Shown here: positions 1-8,933 of the stretch, piece after piece | Position numbering within the stretch: position 1 is the first letter of the stretch | Layout of the letters: each line of letters begins with the position of its first letter | NCBI GenBank assembly: GCA_019084435.1 | Contig: JAHRFV010000026.1 | Span: forward strand, 1-61,109 | Direction of reading: 5' to 3' | Source: Dethiosulfatibacter sp. | GTDB taxonomy: Bacteria; Bacillota_A; Clostridia; Tissierellales; Dethiosulfatibacteraceae | DNA: 61,109 nt | Made by a program: the position numbers and the translations under genes | The notes under the pieces: model-generated | What the model was told of the DNA's origin: nothing | The model's database searches: none | The model's input: the letters and a program-made list of their open reading frames with translations, nothing else

Positions 1-157
1 CATTGTCAATGACAAACGCAGGGTGTTGGAAAAACCATCACACTTTCTCGTTAAAATATGCTAAAATGAAAATCAGTAAACCTATCTTAACAAGAGGGAT
101 CAGTCTATTCTTCTTTTTCCTACAGTAAATTAACGCAACCGATTAGATGTTAGCAGG

Positions 158-187
158 TTGACGATTAGTCAATTTGGATGTTATTAT
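158..187 (+). promoter_or_regulatory. Promoter with palindrome, upstream of the AlbA/Schlafen-type regulator
   Basis: TTGACG at 158-163 and TATTAT at 182-187 are 18 bases apart. A palindrome, TTGAC-N5-GTCAA (158-172), covers the -35 box and could be an operator, perhaps for the downstream DNA-binding protein itself. That last point is inference. The remaining sequence from 1 to 268 shows no gene. Confidence 0.4.
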
Positions 188-268
188 TAAACTCGAGAGC
201 TTAAGAGAGTTGTTTAGATGACGTATCAATGGGATTCTTCAACAATAGACTCATAAAAGGTGTTGAAT

Positions 269-1669
269 ATGAAAATAGAAGATCTAAAGAAAATAATCAG
301 TGGCGGGGAAAGCATTACTGTAGAATTTAAAGAAAGTAAAAAGAAGTTGAATAAAGATGTATATGAATCGGTCTGTTCATTACTAAATCGTTATGGCGGC
401 CACCTTTTCTTGGGTGTTGAGGATAACGGTGATATTGTTGGTGTTGACAAGGACTCTGTACAACAGCTGAAGAAGGATTTTGTTACCTCACTTAATAACA
501 CTCAGACTCTCAACCCTACCTATTATCTTACGGTCGGTGATGTTGAAGTGGAAGGTAAGACAATTCTGTATATCTACATTCCGGAGAGTTCACAAGTACA
601 TCGCTGTAAGGGAAAAATATTTGACAGAAACGAAGATGGTGATTTTGACATTACAAATAATACAAACCTGGTTTCTGGATTGTATCTAAGGAAACAAAGC
701 ACATATACAGAAAACAGAATCTTCCCATTTGCCGAATTAGAAGAGTTGGAATCTGAATTATTTACAAAGGTTAGAAAACTAGCCGAAAATCAAAAACCGA
801 ATCATCCATGGAAGTCAATGGATGATATTGAAATGTTAAAGAGCGCTGGATTGTATTTAAGGGATCCGAACACCGGGAAACAGGGCATTACACTTGGTGG
901 TATCTTGATTTTTGGGAAAGAAGAATTAATTCATGCAGCTCTTCCGCATCATAGAACGGACGCTATTTTACGCGTAGAAAATTTAGATCGTTATGATGAT
1001 CGGGATGACATACGAGTAAATTTACTACGCAGCTATGAAAGATTAATGCAGTTTATTGCGAAACATCTCAACGATAAATTCTATCTTGAAGGTGATCAGC
1101 GGGTAAGCTTAAGAGATAAGATTTTCCGCGAAGCAATTACTAATTTGTTAATTCATAGAGAATTCTCGAATCCCTTCCCTGCAAAACTAGTCATAGAGCA
1201 AAATCGTGTTTATATTGAGAATAGTAACAAGTCGCACGGAAATGGGATTATTGATCCGGAGAACTTTTCTCCATATCCAAAGAATCCGACAATTGCTAAA
1301 TTCTTCAAAGAGATAGGCTGGGTTGATGAACTTGGATCAGGAGTTAGGAACATTTATAAGTACAACAAGATCTATTCAGGCGCAGACCCTGAGTTTATTG
1401 AAGGAGACGTCTTTAAGACGATTATTCCTTTGACTCCCCAAGCTACCCCCCAAGCTGAAACTGATGTTGAGGATCAGCGGATAGAGTCTATATTGGAGTT
1501 CTGTAATGAACCCAAAAGTAGAAAAGAGATTCAGGAATTTCTCAAGATAAAAGATAGGAAGTATCTATCAAATGGCATATTAAATCCATTAATAAAAGGT
1601 GACCTTCTAAAACTCACGATGCCTGATAAGCCAACTAGTCCAAAACAAAAGTATTACTCGAACAGATAA
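269..1669 (+). CDS. AlbA_2 (Schlafen AAA_4)-domain putative transcriptional regulator / ATP-binding protein
   Basis: The N-terminus (about residues 5-135) has the AlbA_2 pattern seen in COG2865 proteins: GESITVEFKES, then a YGGHLFLGVEDNG segment. From about residue 285 (REAITNLLIHREF) to 400 it matches the HATPase_c_4 region (VDELGSGVRNIYKY) of the same family. A short C-terminal helical part (SRKEIQEFLKIKDRKYLS) resembles a winged helix. These proteins are usually annotated as regulators and occur in defence or stress contexts; their biochemistry is poorly known. I chose the ATG at 269 because AAAAGG lies 8 bases before it; an in-frame GTG at 260 overlaps that site. The gene stands alone and ends in a good terminator. 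Confidence 0.75.
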   Translation: MKIEDLKKIISGGESITVEFKESKKKLNKDVYESVCSLLNRYGGHLFLGVEDNGDIVGVDKDSVQQLKKDFVTSLNNTQTLNPTYYLTVGDVEVEGKTILYIYIPESSQVHRCKGKIFDRNEDGDFDITNNTNLVSGLYLRKQSTYTENRIFPFAELEELESELFTKVRKLAENQKPNHPWKSMDDIEMLKSAGLYLRDPNTGKQGITLGGILIFGKEELIHAALPHHRTDAILRVENLDRYDDRDDIRVNLLRSYERLMQFIAKHLNDKFYLEGDQRVSLRDKIFREAITNLLIHREFSNPFPAKLVIEQNRVYIENSNKSHGNGIIDPENFSPYPKNPTIAKFFKEIGWVDELGSGVRNIYKYNKIYSGADPEFIEGDVFKTIIPLTPQATPQAETDVEDQRIESILEFCNEPKSRKEIQEFLKIKDRKYLSNGILNPLIKGDLLKLTMPDKPTSPKQKYYSNR

Positions 1670-1677
1670 GTCATTTT

Positions 1678-1706
1678 CCCATCACCTTGTGGTGGGATTT
1701 TTCTTT
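1678..1706 (+). terminator. Rho-independent terminator after the AlbA-type regulator
   Basis: CCCATCAC and GTGGTGGG form an 8-bp stem (one G-T pair) around a CTT loop, followed by ATTTTTCTTT. It starts 8 bases after the stop codon. Confidence 0.8.
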
Positions 1707-1865
1707 ACTAAAAAAATTGTTGATATCATCGAACCTGCCACGAATTTTGTTTTTACTATTTATATATAGAGTAATAAGATTGTGATGTAGAGACAAGAAT
1801 AGCTATAAGCTTGTCACAAAAGATCCGTCTTGCGAACGAGCAGCTATCAACTTGCTGCACATATA

Positions 1866-1895
1866 TTGCACATTGCAATACAAAAATGGTATAAT
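1866..1895 (+). promoter_or_regulatory. Promoter and palindromic operator candidate for the DinJ-type antitoxin
   Basis: TTGCAC (1866-1871) and TATAAT (1890-1895) are 18 bases apart. A perfect palindrome TTGCA-CAT-TGCAA (1866-1878) overlaps the -35 box. RelB/DinJ antitoxins normally repress their own promoters through such sites, so autoregulation is a reasonable inference. AAGGAGGCG lies just before the start codon. Confidence 0.55.
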
Positions 1896-1923
1896 ATGAC
1901 ATATCAATAAGGAGGCGATAAAT

Positions 1924-2223
1924 ATGGCTAAAACTACAAGTATTTTTGCACGTGTTGAGCCGGAAATAAAAGAACAAGCAGAAATAATATTAAACAAACT
2001 GGGCATACCCATGTCTAATGCGATTAACATTTTTTTAAGGCAGATTGTTATACAAAATGGAATCCCGTTTGATGTTAAAATCCCAAATAATAAACCACTG
2101 GCATTTGAGGATTTAGCAAAAGAAGAGTTTAACAATGAAATTGAAAAAGGATTTAATGATTTACTTTCAGGTAGGATAGTCTCTGCAGAGAAGGTAGCTG
2201 AGAATATCACGGAAAGAGACTAA
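1924..2223 (+). CDS. RelB/DinJ-family antitoxin, apparently orphan
   Basis: This 99-residue protein opens with KTTSIFARVEPEIKEQAE and continues with NKLGIPMSNAINIFLRQI, the ribbon-helix-helix pattern of the RelB/DinJ family. The tail (from about residue 55) is acidic and probably disordered, as expected for the toxin-binding part. In intact modules a YafQ/RelE-type mRNA endonuclease follows at once; here the next gene encodes a small membrane protein instead, and no RelE-like ORF is nearby. It may be a leftover of a decayed module, a trans-acting anti-toxin or a free repressor. The RBS is AAGGAGG about 7 bases before the ATG. The family call is firm; the function is not. Confidence 0.85.
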   Translation: MAKTTSIFARVEPEIKEQAEIILNKLGIPMSNAINIFLRQIVIQNGIPFDVKIPNNKPLAFEDLAKEEFNNEIEKGFNDLLSGRIVSAEKVAENITERD

Positions 2224-2247
2224 AAGATTATCCAAAGGAGGCAAGTT

Positions 2248-2595
2248 TTGAAAAAACATCTTAAGAGCACCCTGATTGTACTGGTGCCTGCAGTTCTGAT
2301 AGAGTTGTATTATTTCTATAAAAGTGGTTTTGTAATGAGTGAGTTTTTCTTTTTTGTGTGGTTTCTTATATTTGGTGTATTTTTCTTATTCCGTTGGATG
2401 GGTGGAAGTGCGAGTCCGATGGGTATTGGAGGGAACTCAGTGAGATTTCTTGCAACAAAATTCAGTGAAAGCATGTACCCGGACAATAATGCAGATAAAT
2501 TTAAGGGAAGTTATTTTAGCATGGATTTGATATTTGTTATCCTTGCAATTGTTAACCTTTTGCTATCATTTGTCGCATATTACATGGCTAAGTAA
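2248..2595 (+). CDS. Small three-helix membrane protein, function unknown
   Basis: A 115-residue protein starting at TTG (2248), supported by AAAGGAGG 6 bases upstream. Three hydrophobic segments are visible: about residues 8-27, 31-50 and 92-113. The loop between helices 2 and 3 holds a GGSASPMGIGGNS stretch and a polar region. It lies 24 bases after the DinJ-like gene, so the two could be cotranscribed, which would make it an unorthodox neighbour for an antitoxin. I do not recognise a named family with certainty; it resembles small Firmicute membrane proteins with DUF names. Confidence 0.6.
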   Translation: MKKHLKSTLIVLVPAVLIELYYFYKSGFVMSEFFFFVWFLIFGVFFLFRWMGGSASPMGIGGNSVRFLATKFSESMYPDNNADKFKGSYFSMDLIFVILAIVNLLLSFVAYYMAK

Positions 2596-2631
2596 AAGTA
2601 ATGAAAATAGAATATTAAAATGGGGGAAAAA

Positions 2632-3933
2632 ATGAGAATTGAAAAGAAGAAGAAAAGCAAAATGATTTTGGTAGCAATGATTGTGGCATTAATAATGCTA
2701 ATGACTGGTTGTATTCAAATGGAAGTAGGCATTGAGTTAAACCAGGATGGGACCGGTAAGCTTGAGGTTCTGATGGCGCAAAACACAGATCTGACAGATG
2801 AAGAGCTAGATACAGAAATGGGAGCACTCACAATTTTTAATGAAGGGGATTTCGAAGGTCTGGAAGGAGTGAGCGTTAGGACGGAAGTAGTTGAATATAT
2901 GGACAAGGGATATAATTTTGCAGGCGAAAAAGCAATAATTGAAATTGAAGACATGCTGAGTTTCTTGGCGGAGATGGAACAAACTGAAGATGGTGATGAT
3001 TTACGCTTGATAGATTTGCCTAATGGCAATCTGAGACTTGAAATGGATATAACACCGGAAGAGCTGGCTTCAGAAGACCAGGAAAGCACTGAGAATGATG
3101 CGGAATTATACGCAATGATGGAAGCGATGGGTTTGAAGATGCACTATTCGATCACAACTGATTACACTGTGGTGAATCATAACGCACATCTGGTGGAAGG
3201 GAATAAATATATTATTGATTTATTAAGATTATCTCGAGAGCTTGAAAACACAGGACAGGAACGGATAGTATTTTTTGTGGAGTTTGAAGCTGAAAACAGC
3301 ATAGATGAACCAATGGAAGAACCAGAGGAAGAGACTTACAGAACTAGCGAAAATAGAGAGTTTATGGAAAACATGTTGCAAATAGATTTAAAGTTTGATA
3401 GAAGTAGCAATGATTTCTATGGTGAAGCTCTAAGAGAAATTGGAATTCTAAAAGGGACAGATAATGGATTGGAATTAGACAAGGGTTTGACACGAGCAGA
3501 GGGTGCTGTCATGTATTCGAGATTGTTAGGTTTGGAGGACGAAGTCAATGTATTTGCAACGGAGAATCCGGATTATCAAACTAATTTCACGGATGTTCCG
3601 GATTGGGTGAAACCAACAATAAATTATCTGCACAAATTGGGCTATGTCAATGGTATAAGCTCCACCGAATACGGGTCAGGCAATCTAATGAAAGAGACAG
3701 AATATGCAACCTTGGTATTAAGAGCATTGGGCTTTAAGGATGGCGTTGATTTTGAATGGAACACGGCAAATATAAGAGCAAAGGAATTAGGCTTATATGC
3801 AGGAGATTCAGTAAGCCCTTCAGAGATATTAGGCGGAGAATTCAACAGAAGAAAAATGTCATACATATCATACAACGCATTGTTTTTCCAAGATGCAGAA
3901 GGTGTGGAGTTAATAGAAAGATTGAGAAAGTAA
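2632..3933 (+). CDS. Lipoprotein with LppM-like N-terminal domain and C-terminal S-layer homology repeats
   Basis: A basic N-terminus, a hydrophobic stretch and the lipobox LMTGC mark a lipoprotein. The following segment (CIQMEVGIELNQDGTG) is typical of LppM/DUF3153-like domains, which have a beta-rich fold and an unknown ligand. After an acidic linker (EEPEEETYR), the last ~150 residues show SLH-like features: two repeats with FTDVPDWVKPTINYLHKLGY and a GY..GISS pattern. This suggests a membrane-anchored protein that also touches the S-layer or cell wall polymer. The start at 2632 (MRIEKKK) is favoured by GGGGG 6 bases upstream; 2620 is an in-frame alternative. Confidence 0.65.
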   Translation: MRIEKKKKSKMILVAMIVALIMLMTGCIQMEVGIELNQDGTGKLEVLMAQNTDLTDEELDTEMGALTIFNEGDFEGLEGVSVRTEVVEYMDKGYNFAGEKAIIEIEDMLSFLAEMEQTEDGDDLRLIDLPNGNLRLEMDITPEELASEDQESTENDAELYAMMEAMGLKMHYSITTDYTVVNHNAHLVEGNKYIIDLLRLSRELENTGQERIVFFVEFEAENSIDEPMEEPEEETYRTSENREFMENMLQIDLKFDRSSNDFYGEALREIGILKGTDNGLELDKGLTRAEGAVMYSRLLGLEDEVNVFATENPDYQTNFTDVPDWVKPTINYLHKLGYVNGISSTEYGSGNLMKETEYATLVLRALGFKDGVDFEWNTANIRAKELGLYAGDSVSPSEILGGEFNRRKMSYISYNALFFQDAEGVELIERLRK

Positions 3934-3949
3934 ATAAGATAGTATAGAT

Positions 3950-3999
3950 AAAGCCCTTCTTAGCTAAGTTAGATGACTTGGTGCAGAAGGGCTTTTTTT
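3950..3999 (+). terminator. Terminator between the convergent SLH lipoprotein and degV genes
   Basis: AAAGCCCTTCT (3950-3960) pairs perfectly with AGAAGGGCTTT (3985-3995), followed by a T run to 3999. The stem is well placed to end the plus-strand gene, and could also stop minus-strand readthrough. Confidence 0.85.
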
Positions 4000-4010
4000 C
4001 GCAAAACATT

Positions 4011-4988
4011 TTAGTTATTTTTTTTAGATTCTCCATTTTTTAAATCATTAAGCATTTTAACGACTTCATTTTTTTTGGCTAGAAGCGCACTCATTTCATT
4101 ATAGATTAGACCATCATGTCTATCGCCTTTCTCAATAAAATACATTGAAATGCCACCAAGACCTACATGGGTTCCCACTGAAACCCCCATTTGCATGATG
4201 TATATGGTGCCTTTAAAATCGGTATCTTGTTGAAGCTTCAATTTCAAGCCTTCTGCTTTGGTTTTATCAGAGGTGTATCCGATAATGACAAATTCTGTTA
4301 ACTCTAAATCAGCCCTGAGATTAAACTCATTGACATAATGTTCAAGAACCTTTCTAGCACCTCTAGCTTTTGCAACAATAGCACCTTTTCCGTCTCTCAT
4401 GGACATGATTGGTTTCACCTTAAGTATTTTACCAATCATAGCACTGGCATTGGTTAACCGACCGCTTTTGATTAAATTATCCAGGTCATCAACCGCTAGA
4501 AAATGCTTTATGTTGGTTTTATAGGTTTCATTAAAATCAATCACTTCCTGAAAAGTTGCCCCTTGTTCAATCAGCATAGCAGATTTCAAGATCAAATAGC
4601 CACTACCATGGCTCATACACTTAGAATCAACAACGTGTATATGTGCCTTCGTATCACCATGTTTTTCTTTGTAGTATTCTTTCCCTAAAACTGCAGATTG
4701 ATGGGAACCACTTGTACCACTAGACATACAAATGCATATAATTTCCTCATACCCATTCTCAAAAGCTTCTTCAAACAATGCCATAAATTCGGAAGGACTT
4801 GGCATACCTGTTGTTGGAAGTTTTTTTAATGCGCTTAACATATTATAAAAATCTTCCGGTTGTATATCCACCCGATCCTTGTAGTCTTTGCCGTTGATGG
4901 TTATGGTTAGGGGAGCTATGCTTATCTGATACTTTTGAAGTATCTCATCTGACAAATCACATGTAGAATCTGCTATTATTTTAATCAT
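4011..4988 (-). CDS. DegV-family fatty-acid-binding protein
   Basis: The N-terminus (IIADSTCDLSDEILQKY), the segment KKLPTTGMPSPSEF, the loop ICICMSSGTSGSHQSA and VDSKCMSHGSGYL are the classic DegV signatures. DegV (FakB-type) proteins bind one fatty acid and present it to the kinase FakA for phosphorylation at the membrane. At 325 residues it is about 40 longer than usual; the extra part is C-terminal (SMYFIEKGDRHDG onward). No fakA is adjacent. The RBS is CAAGGAGG 7 bases before the ATG. Confidence 0.9.
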   Translation of the reverse strand: MIKIIADSTCDLSDEILQKYQISIAPLTITINGKDYKDRVDIQPEDFYNMLSALKKLPTTGMPSPSEFMALFEEAFENGYEEIICICMSSGTSGSHQSAVLGKEYYKEKHGDTKAHIHVVDSKCMSHGSGYLILKSAMLIEQGATFQEVIDFNETYKTNIKHFLAVDDLDNLIKSGRLTNASAMIGKILKVKPIMSMRDGKGAIVAKARGARKVLEHYVNEFNLRADLELTEFVIIGYTSDKTKAEGLKLKLQQDTDFKGTIYIMQMGVSVGTHVGLGGISMYFIEKGDRHDGLIYNEMSALLAKKNEVVKMLNDLKNGESKKNN

Positions 4989-5056
4989 TGGACCTCCTTG
5001 ACTCTTTTGTTGAAATCATTTTAACATATATCGAGTAATAAAAGCTGTTAATTTAA

Positions 5057-5248
5057 CATGATTTTGAACCTTTTTCAAACGGTGCATATCTATATCAGGT
5101 AACTATTGAAGTGCTAGGTGAAGAAGGAAAAGTCGTTGATTATGAAACGAATGATTTCTACTTGAAATACTATACCGATGGCAAATGGCGTTTTGACAAG
5201 TTTTACTTAATGCAAAGCATACATCATTTCACATTTATGGATTATTGA
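5057..5248 (+). pseudogene. Remnant of a coding sequence (C-terminal ~60 residues, no start codon)
   Basis: Between degV and copB a frame stays open for 63 codons and reads like real protein: NGAYLYQVTIEVLGEEG, then YLKYYTDGKWRFDKFYL, ending in TGA at 5246. A stop precedes it directly, and no ATG, GTG or TTG with an RBS is available. Its composition (Tyr, Lys and Trp in amphipathic strands) recalls the last strands of NTF2-like or DUF4829-type secreted domains. I read it as the tail of a deleted gene. The rest of 4989-5331 holds only the copB leader. Confidence 0.55.
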
Positions 5249-5331
5249 GATATAATTAAATATAACAATAATTGATTAATAAATATTTAGACAACATATA
5301 GATAAGATACTTTGTTGAAAAGGAGGAACCT

Positions 5332-7452
5332 ATGGACGATAAAAAAAATACTGATAAAAATACAATGACGAACCACAATATAACAAATGAAGAACACAAA
5401 AGTCATAATGAACACGAAGAACATAGCGAACATGCAAATCATGAAGATCATGAAGAACACAAGGAACATGAACAACACAAGGAACATGATAAAAATAATG
5501 GACATCATGATCATCATGCAATGATGGTTGAAGATTTCAAAAAAAGATTCTTTTTCTCGTTAATCCTTATGGTGCCAATACTTGCATTGTCTCCAATGAT
5601 TCAGATGTTTTTGGGTGTTGACTGGAGATTTGCGGGAGACTCATATATTTTATTTGCGCTATCAACTGTGCTTTTCTTCTATGGAGGAAAGCCATTTCTA
5701 ACCGGTGCAATTGATGAGCTAAAGAAAAAAACACCAGCTATGATGATGCTCATTGCTCTGGCAATTACTGTTGCGTATATTTATAGTTCCTTTACTGTCT
5801 TTGTGCTAGAGGGAGACGATTTCTTTTGGGAGCTTGCAACATTGGTTGTTATAATGCTTCTTGGCCATTGGATTGAAATGAAATCGGTAATGGGAGCGTC
5901 GAAAGCATTGGAAGAATTGGTGAAGCTGATGCCCGAGACTGCTCATCTGATCGGTGAGAATGGAGAAACCAAGGAAATTCCTGTAAAAGACTTGAAAGAA
6001 GGGGACATGGTTCTGGTGAAACCTGGAGAAAAGGTGCCTATCGACGGTATTATTTACGAAGGGGATTCATCTGTTAATGAATCCATGATTACTGGAGAAT
6101 CTTTACCCGTCGAAAAAGGTACAGATGATGAGATTGTCGGTGGTTCAATCAATGGAGAAGGAATCCTGAAGTTCAAGGTTAATCGAGTCGGTGATGAAAC
6201 TTTCATCTCTCAAATCATTAAAATGGTACGAGAAGCTCAGGAGTCAAAATCCAATACACAAAGGTTGGCGGATATTGCGGCAAAGTGGCTTTTCTATATT
6301 GCGCTTAGTGCGGGCACCATAACATTTATAGTTTGGATGGCAATAAGCAAGGACCTTAACTTTGCTATCGAAAGAGCAGTAACGGTAATGATCATATCCT
6401 GCCCTCATGCGCTAGGGTTAGCAACACCACTTGTGACAGCAGTCTCAACCAGTATAGGAGCCAAGAGAGGTCTTTTGATAAGAGATAGAGCAGCTTTTGA
6501 AAATGCCAGAAAAATAAATTCAATTGTTTTTGACAAAACAGGAACCTTGACAGAAGGTGAATTTGGAATTACTGACATTCATGAAGTTTCGGTAACGAAA
6601 GAAGAGTTGCTGACTTTAGCTTACTCTGTTGAACTGAACTCAGAGCATCCTATCGCAAAAGGAATCGTCAATGAAGGCAAGAAGAAGGATCTGGAGCGAC
6701 TTGAGGTAACCGATTATCAAAATATCACAGGAAAAGGACTGATGGCGAAGGTAGACGGTAAGGATATTAAAATTGTTAGTCCAGGATATATGCGCTCTGA
6801 AAGCATTAGTTTCGATGACGAGCATTATGAGAAGTTGGCGCAAGAAGGGAAAACTGTGGTATTTGTACTTGAAGATGCCAAGCTATTGGGCTATATGGCT
6901 CTAACTGATATCATCAGAGAATCAGCCAAAGAGGCTGTTGCTACGCTAAAGAAAATGGATGTTGAATCCATTTTGCTGACAGGAGACAATAAGAGAGTGG
7001 CTGCATATGTAGGCGAAAAGATAGGCATCGATAAAGTCATCGCGGAGGTGCTCCCTCAGGAAAAATCATCTAAGATAGACGAATTGCAGTCAGAAGGCAG
7101 AATTGTGGGTATGACTGGAGACGGCGTAAATGACGCACCATCGCTAGCTAAAGCCGATCTTGGTATTGCAATCGGTGCAGGGACGGATGTCGCTATAGAG
7201 ACGGCGGATATTATCTTAGTTAAGAGCAATCCTCTGGATGTTGTCAATATTCTAAAGCTGTCAAGAGCAACATACAGGAAGATGCTTCAGAACCTCGCAT
7301 GGGCCACAGGCTATAATGTTATTGCCATACCACTTGCGGCGGGAGTTTTGTACAATCAGGGAATCGTCATAAGCCCTGCTCTAGGTGCGGGACTTATGTC
7401 TCTTAGTACAGTTATAGTTGCGGTAAATGCAAGGTTATTAAAAATAGATTAG
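5332..7452 (+). CDS. copB: CopB-type (P1B-3) copper-translocating P-type ATPase
   Basis: A 706-residue P1B ATPase that pumps copper (or silver) out of the cytoplasm. The first ~62 residues are very rich in His, Glu and Asp, which is typical of CopB. The actuator loop has MITGES (about residue 251), the transmembrane metal site is CPH (about 355) rather than CPC, which marks the P1B-3 class, the phosphorylation motif is DKTGTLT (about 400), the nucleotide-domain SEHP is near 438 and the hinge GDGVNDAP near 595. The RBS is AAGGAGG before the ATG. It is followed after 40 bases by a multicopper oxidase, and the two fit a copper-resistance operon. Which ion is moved is inferred from the family. 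Confidence 0.92.
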   Translation: MDDKKNTDKNTMTNHNITNEEHKSHNEHEEHSEHANHEDHEEHKEHEQHKEHDKNNGHHDHHAMMVEDFKKRFFFSLILMVPILALSPMIQMFLGVDWRFAGDSYILFALSTVLFFYGGKPFLTGAIDELKKKTPAMMMLIALAITVAYIYSSFTVFVLEGDDFFWELATLVVIMLLGHWIEMKSVMGASKALEELVKLMPETAHLIGENGETKEIPVKDLKEGDMVLVKPGEKVPIDGIIYEGDSSVNESMITGESLPVEKGTDDEIVGGSINGEGILKFKVNRVGDETFISQIIKMVREAQESKSNTQRLADIAAKWLFYIALSAGTITFIVWMAISKDLNFAIERAVTVMIISCPHALGLATPLVTAVSTSIGAKRGLLIRDRAAFENARKINSIVFDKTGTLTEGEFGITDIHEVSVTKEELLTLAYSVELNSEHPIAKGIVNEGKKKDLERLEVTDYQNITGKGLMAKVDGKDIKIVSPGYMRSESISFDDEHYEKLAQEGKTVVFVLEDAKLLGYMALTDIIRESAKEAVATLKKMDVESILLTGDNKRVAAYVGEKIGIDKVIAEVLPQEKSSKIDELQSEGRIVGMTGDGVNDAPSLAKADLGIAIGAGTDVAIETADIILVKSNPLDVVNILKLSRATYRKMLQNLAWATGYNVIAIPLAAGVLYNQGIVISPALGAGLMSLSTVIVAVNARLLKID

Positions 7453-7492
7453 TAGGATGCTTCTTATTTGATTGAGCGAAAGGGTGAACAGT

Positions 7493-8911
7493 ATGATGAA
7501 AAAATTAAATACCAAATACAAATTATTTATGGTGCTTTTCTCAGTACTGATTGCATCAATTCTCCTACAGGGGTGTACTAACACAGAAAAGGATCCAATC
7601 GAGCAGCATCGGGATGGTAATCAACTCATAATCCCTCCACTGTTGGAAGACCAAAACCCTGATCCCGATATAGTAGAGTATAAGTTAAATGTTCAGGCTG
7701 GAAAAACCGAGTTTTTTCCAGGCGTAATGACAGATTCTTTAGGATACAATGGAAACTATCTGGGACCAGTTTTACGTATGAGACGTAACCAACAGGTAGA
7801 TGTCACCGTCACAAACCAGATAAATGAGATGACAACTGTGCACTGGCATGGAATGGAAATCAGCGGGGAAGACGATGGTGGACCTCGTCAACCTATACAA
7901 CCAGGTGATGAGTGGAAACCCAGTTTTGTAGTGAATCAACCTGCGGCTACCCTTTGGTATCATCCTCACCCTCATGCTAACACCGGACCTCAGGTTTATT
8001 ATGGTCTGGCAGGTCTGGTTTATATAGAAGATGAGGTTTCTGACAGCTTGAACATACCAAAAGATTATGGTGTGAATGATATCCCGTTGATTATTCAAGA
8101 TCGAAATTTTGATAATGACGGCAACTTCATTTACGCTTTAAACATGATGGGGCTGGTACCAGGTGAAACAATATTGGTGAATGGAACGGTTGATCCTTAT
8201 GTTGAGGTAAATCGCGAGCAAATCCGTTTACGAATTCTTAACGGGTCAAATTTTGAAAATTTTGGATTACACCTAGATGATGGCAGTAGCTTCTATCAAA
8301 TAGCTTCAGACGGTGGTTTTCTGGAAAGCCCTGTCCAAAGAGATTCGTTGTTCATGACGCCTGGCGAACGAGTGGAAGTCATAGTAGATTTTTCATCGGT
8401 TCAAGCTGAAAAAGTTGTCTTAATGGCAGGAGAGCATGCAATCGTGACTTTTTATCTCAACGGCTCATCTGGTAATAAGAAAGAAATTCCCGAACAGTTG
8501 ACAACCATTCAGGATATTCCAATAGGTACGAATCCAAACACTCGGTTATTTGTACTACAAGGCATGGGAATAAATGGGACTATCAATGGAAGATCTTATG
8601 ACATGGCCCGAATTGATGAAGAGGTGAAATTAAACGAAACTGAGCTTTGGGTTATAAGGAATCAGGGAGGTATGATGATGAACTCCGGTGGTCATTCCTT
8701 CCACGTTCATGCAACTCAATTTCAAGTCATTTCTAGAAATGGCAATCCTCCTTCGCCTTATGAAATGGGCTTAAAAGACACCATTTTTGTTGAAGTTGGG
8801 GAAGAAGTGATTATTAAAGTAAGATTTGAGTACGAAGGCATTTTTATGTACCATTGTCATTTACTGGAGCATGAAGATTTTGGTATGATGGGACAATTTA
8901 GAGTGCAGTGA
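7493..8911 (+). CDS. Multicopper oxidase lipoprotein (CotA/CueO-like)
   Basis: All four copper-binding motifs are present: HWHGME (about residue 116), HPHPH (about 157), HSFHVH (about 400) and HCHLLEH followed by DFGMMG (about 453), so types 1, 2 and 3 copper sites look complete. The protein begins with a signal peptide and the lipobox LLQGC, placing it outside the membrane. Enzymes of this class oxidise Cu(I) or phenolics with reduction of O2 to water. That use of O2 is notable in an apparently anaerobic host. The ATG at 7493 follows AAAGGGTG by 6 bases. It sits between copB and a dipeptidase gene, probably in one operon. Confidence 0.93.
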   Translation: MMKKLNTKYKLFMVLFSVLIASILLQGCTNTEKDPIEQHRDGNQLIIPPLLEDQNPDPDIVEYKLNVQAGKTEFFPGVMTDSLGYNGNYLGPVLRMRRNQQVDVTVTNQINEMTTVHWHGMEISGEDDGGPRQPIQPGDEWKPSFVVNQPAATLWYHPHPHANTGPQVYYGLAGLVYIEDEVSDSLNIPKDYGVNDIPLIIQDRNFDNDGNFIYALNMMGLVPGETILVNGTVDPYVEVNREQIRLRILNGSNFENFGLHLDDGSSFYQIASDGGFLESPVQRDSLFMTPGERVEVIVDFSSVQAEKVVLMAGEHAIVTFYLNGSSGNKKEIPEQLTTIQDIPIGTNPNTRLFVLQGMGINGTINGRSYDMARIDEEVKLNETELWVIRNQGGMMMNSGGHSFHVHATQFQVISRNGNPPSPYEMGLKDTIFVEVGEEVIIKVRFEYEGIFMYHCHLLEHEDFGMMGQFRVQ

Positions 8912-8933
8912 GAAAATTTGATTGGAGGAAATC

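Noticed and set aside
5287..5521. Minus-strand ORFs opposite the start of copB
   Set aside because: Their Met/Phe-rich or His/Val-rich repeats are the mirror of the His/Glu-rich N-terminus of CopB.
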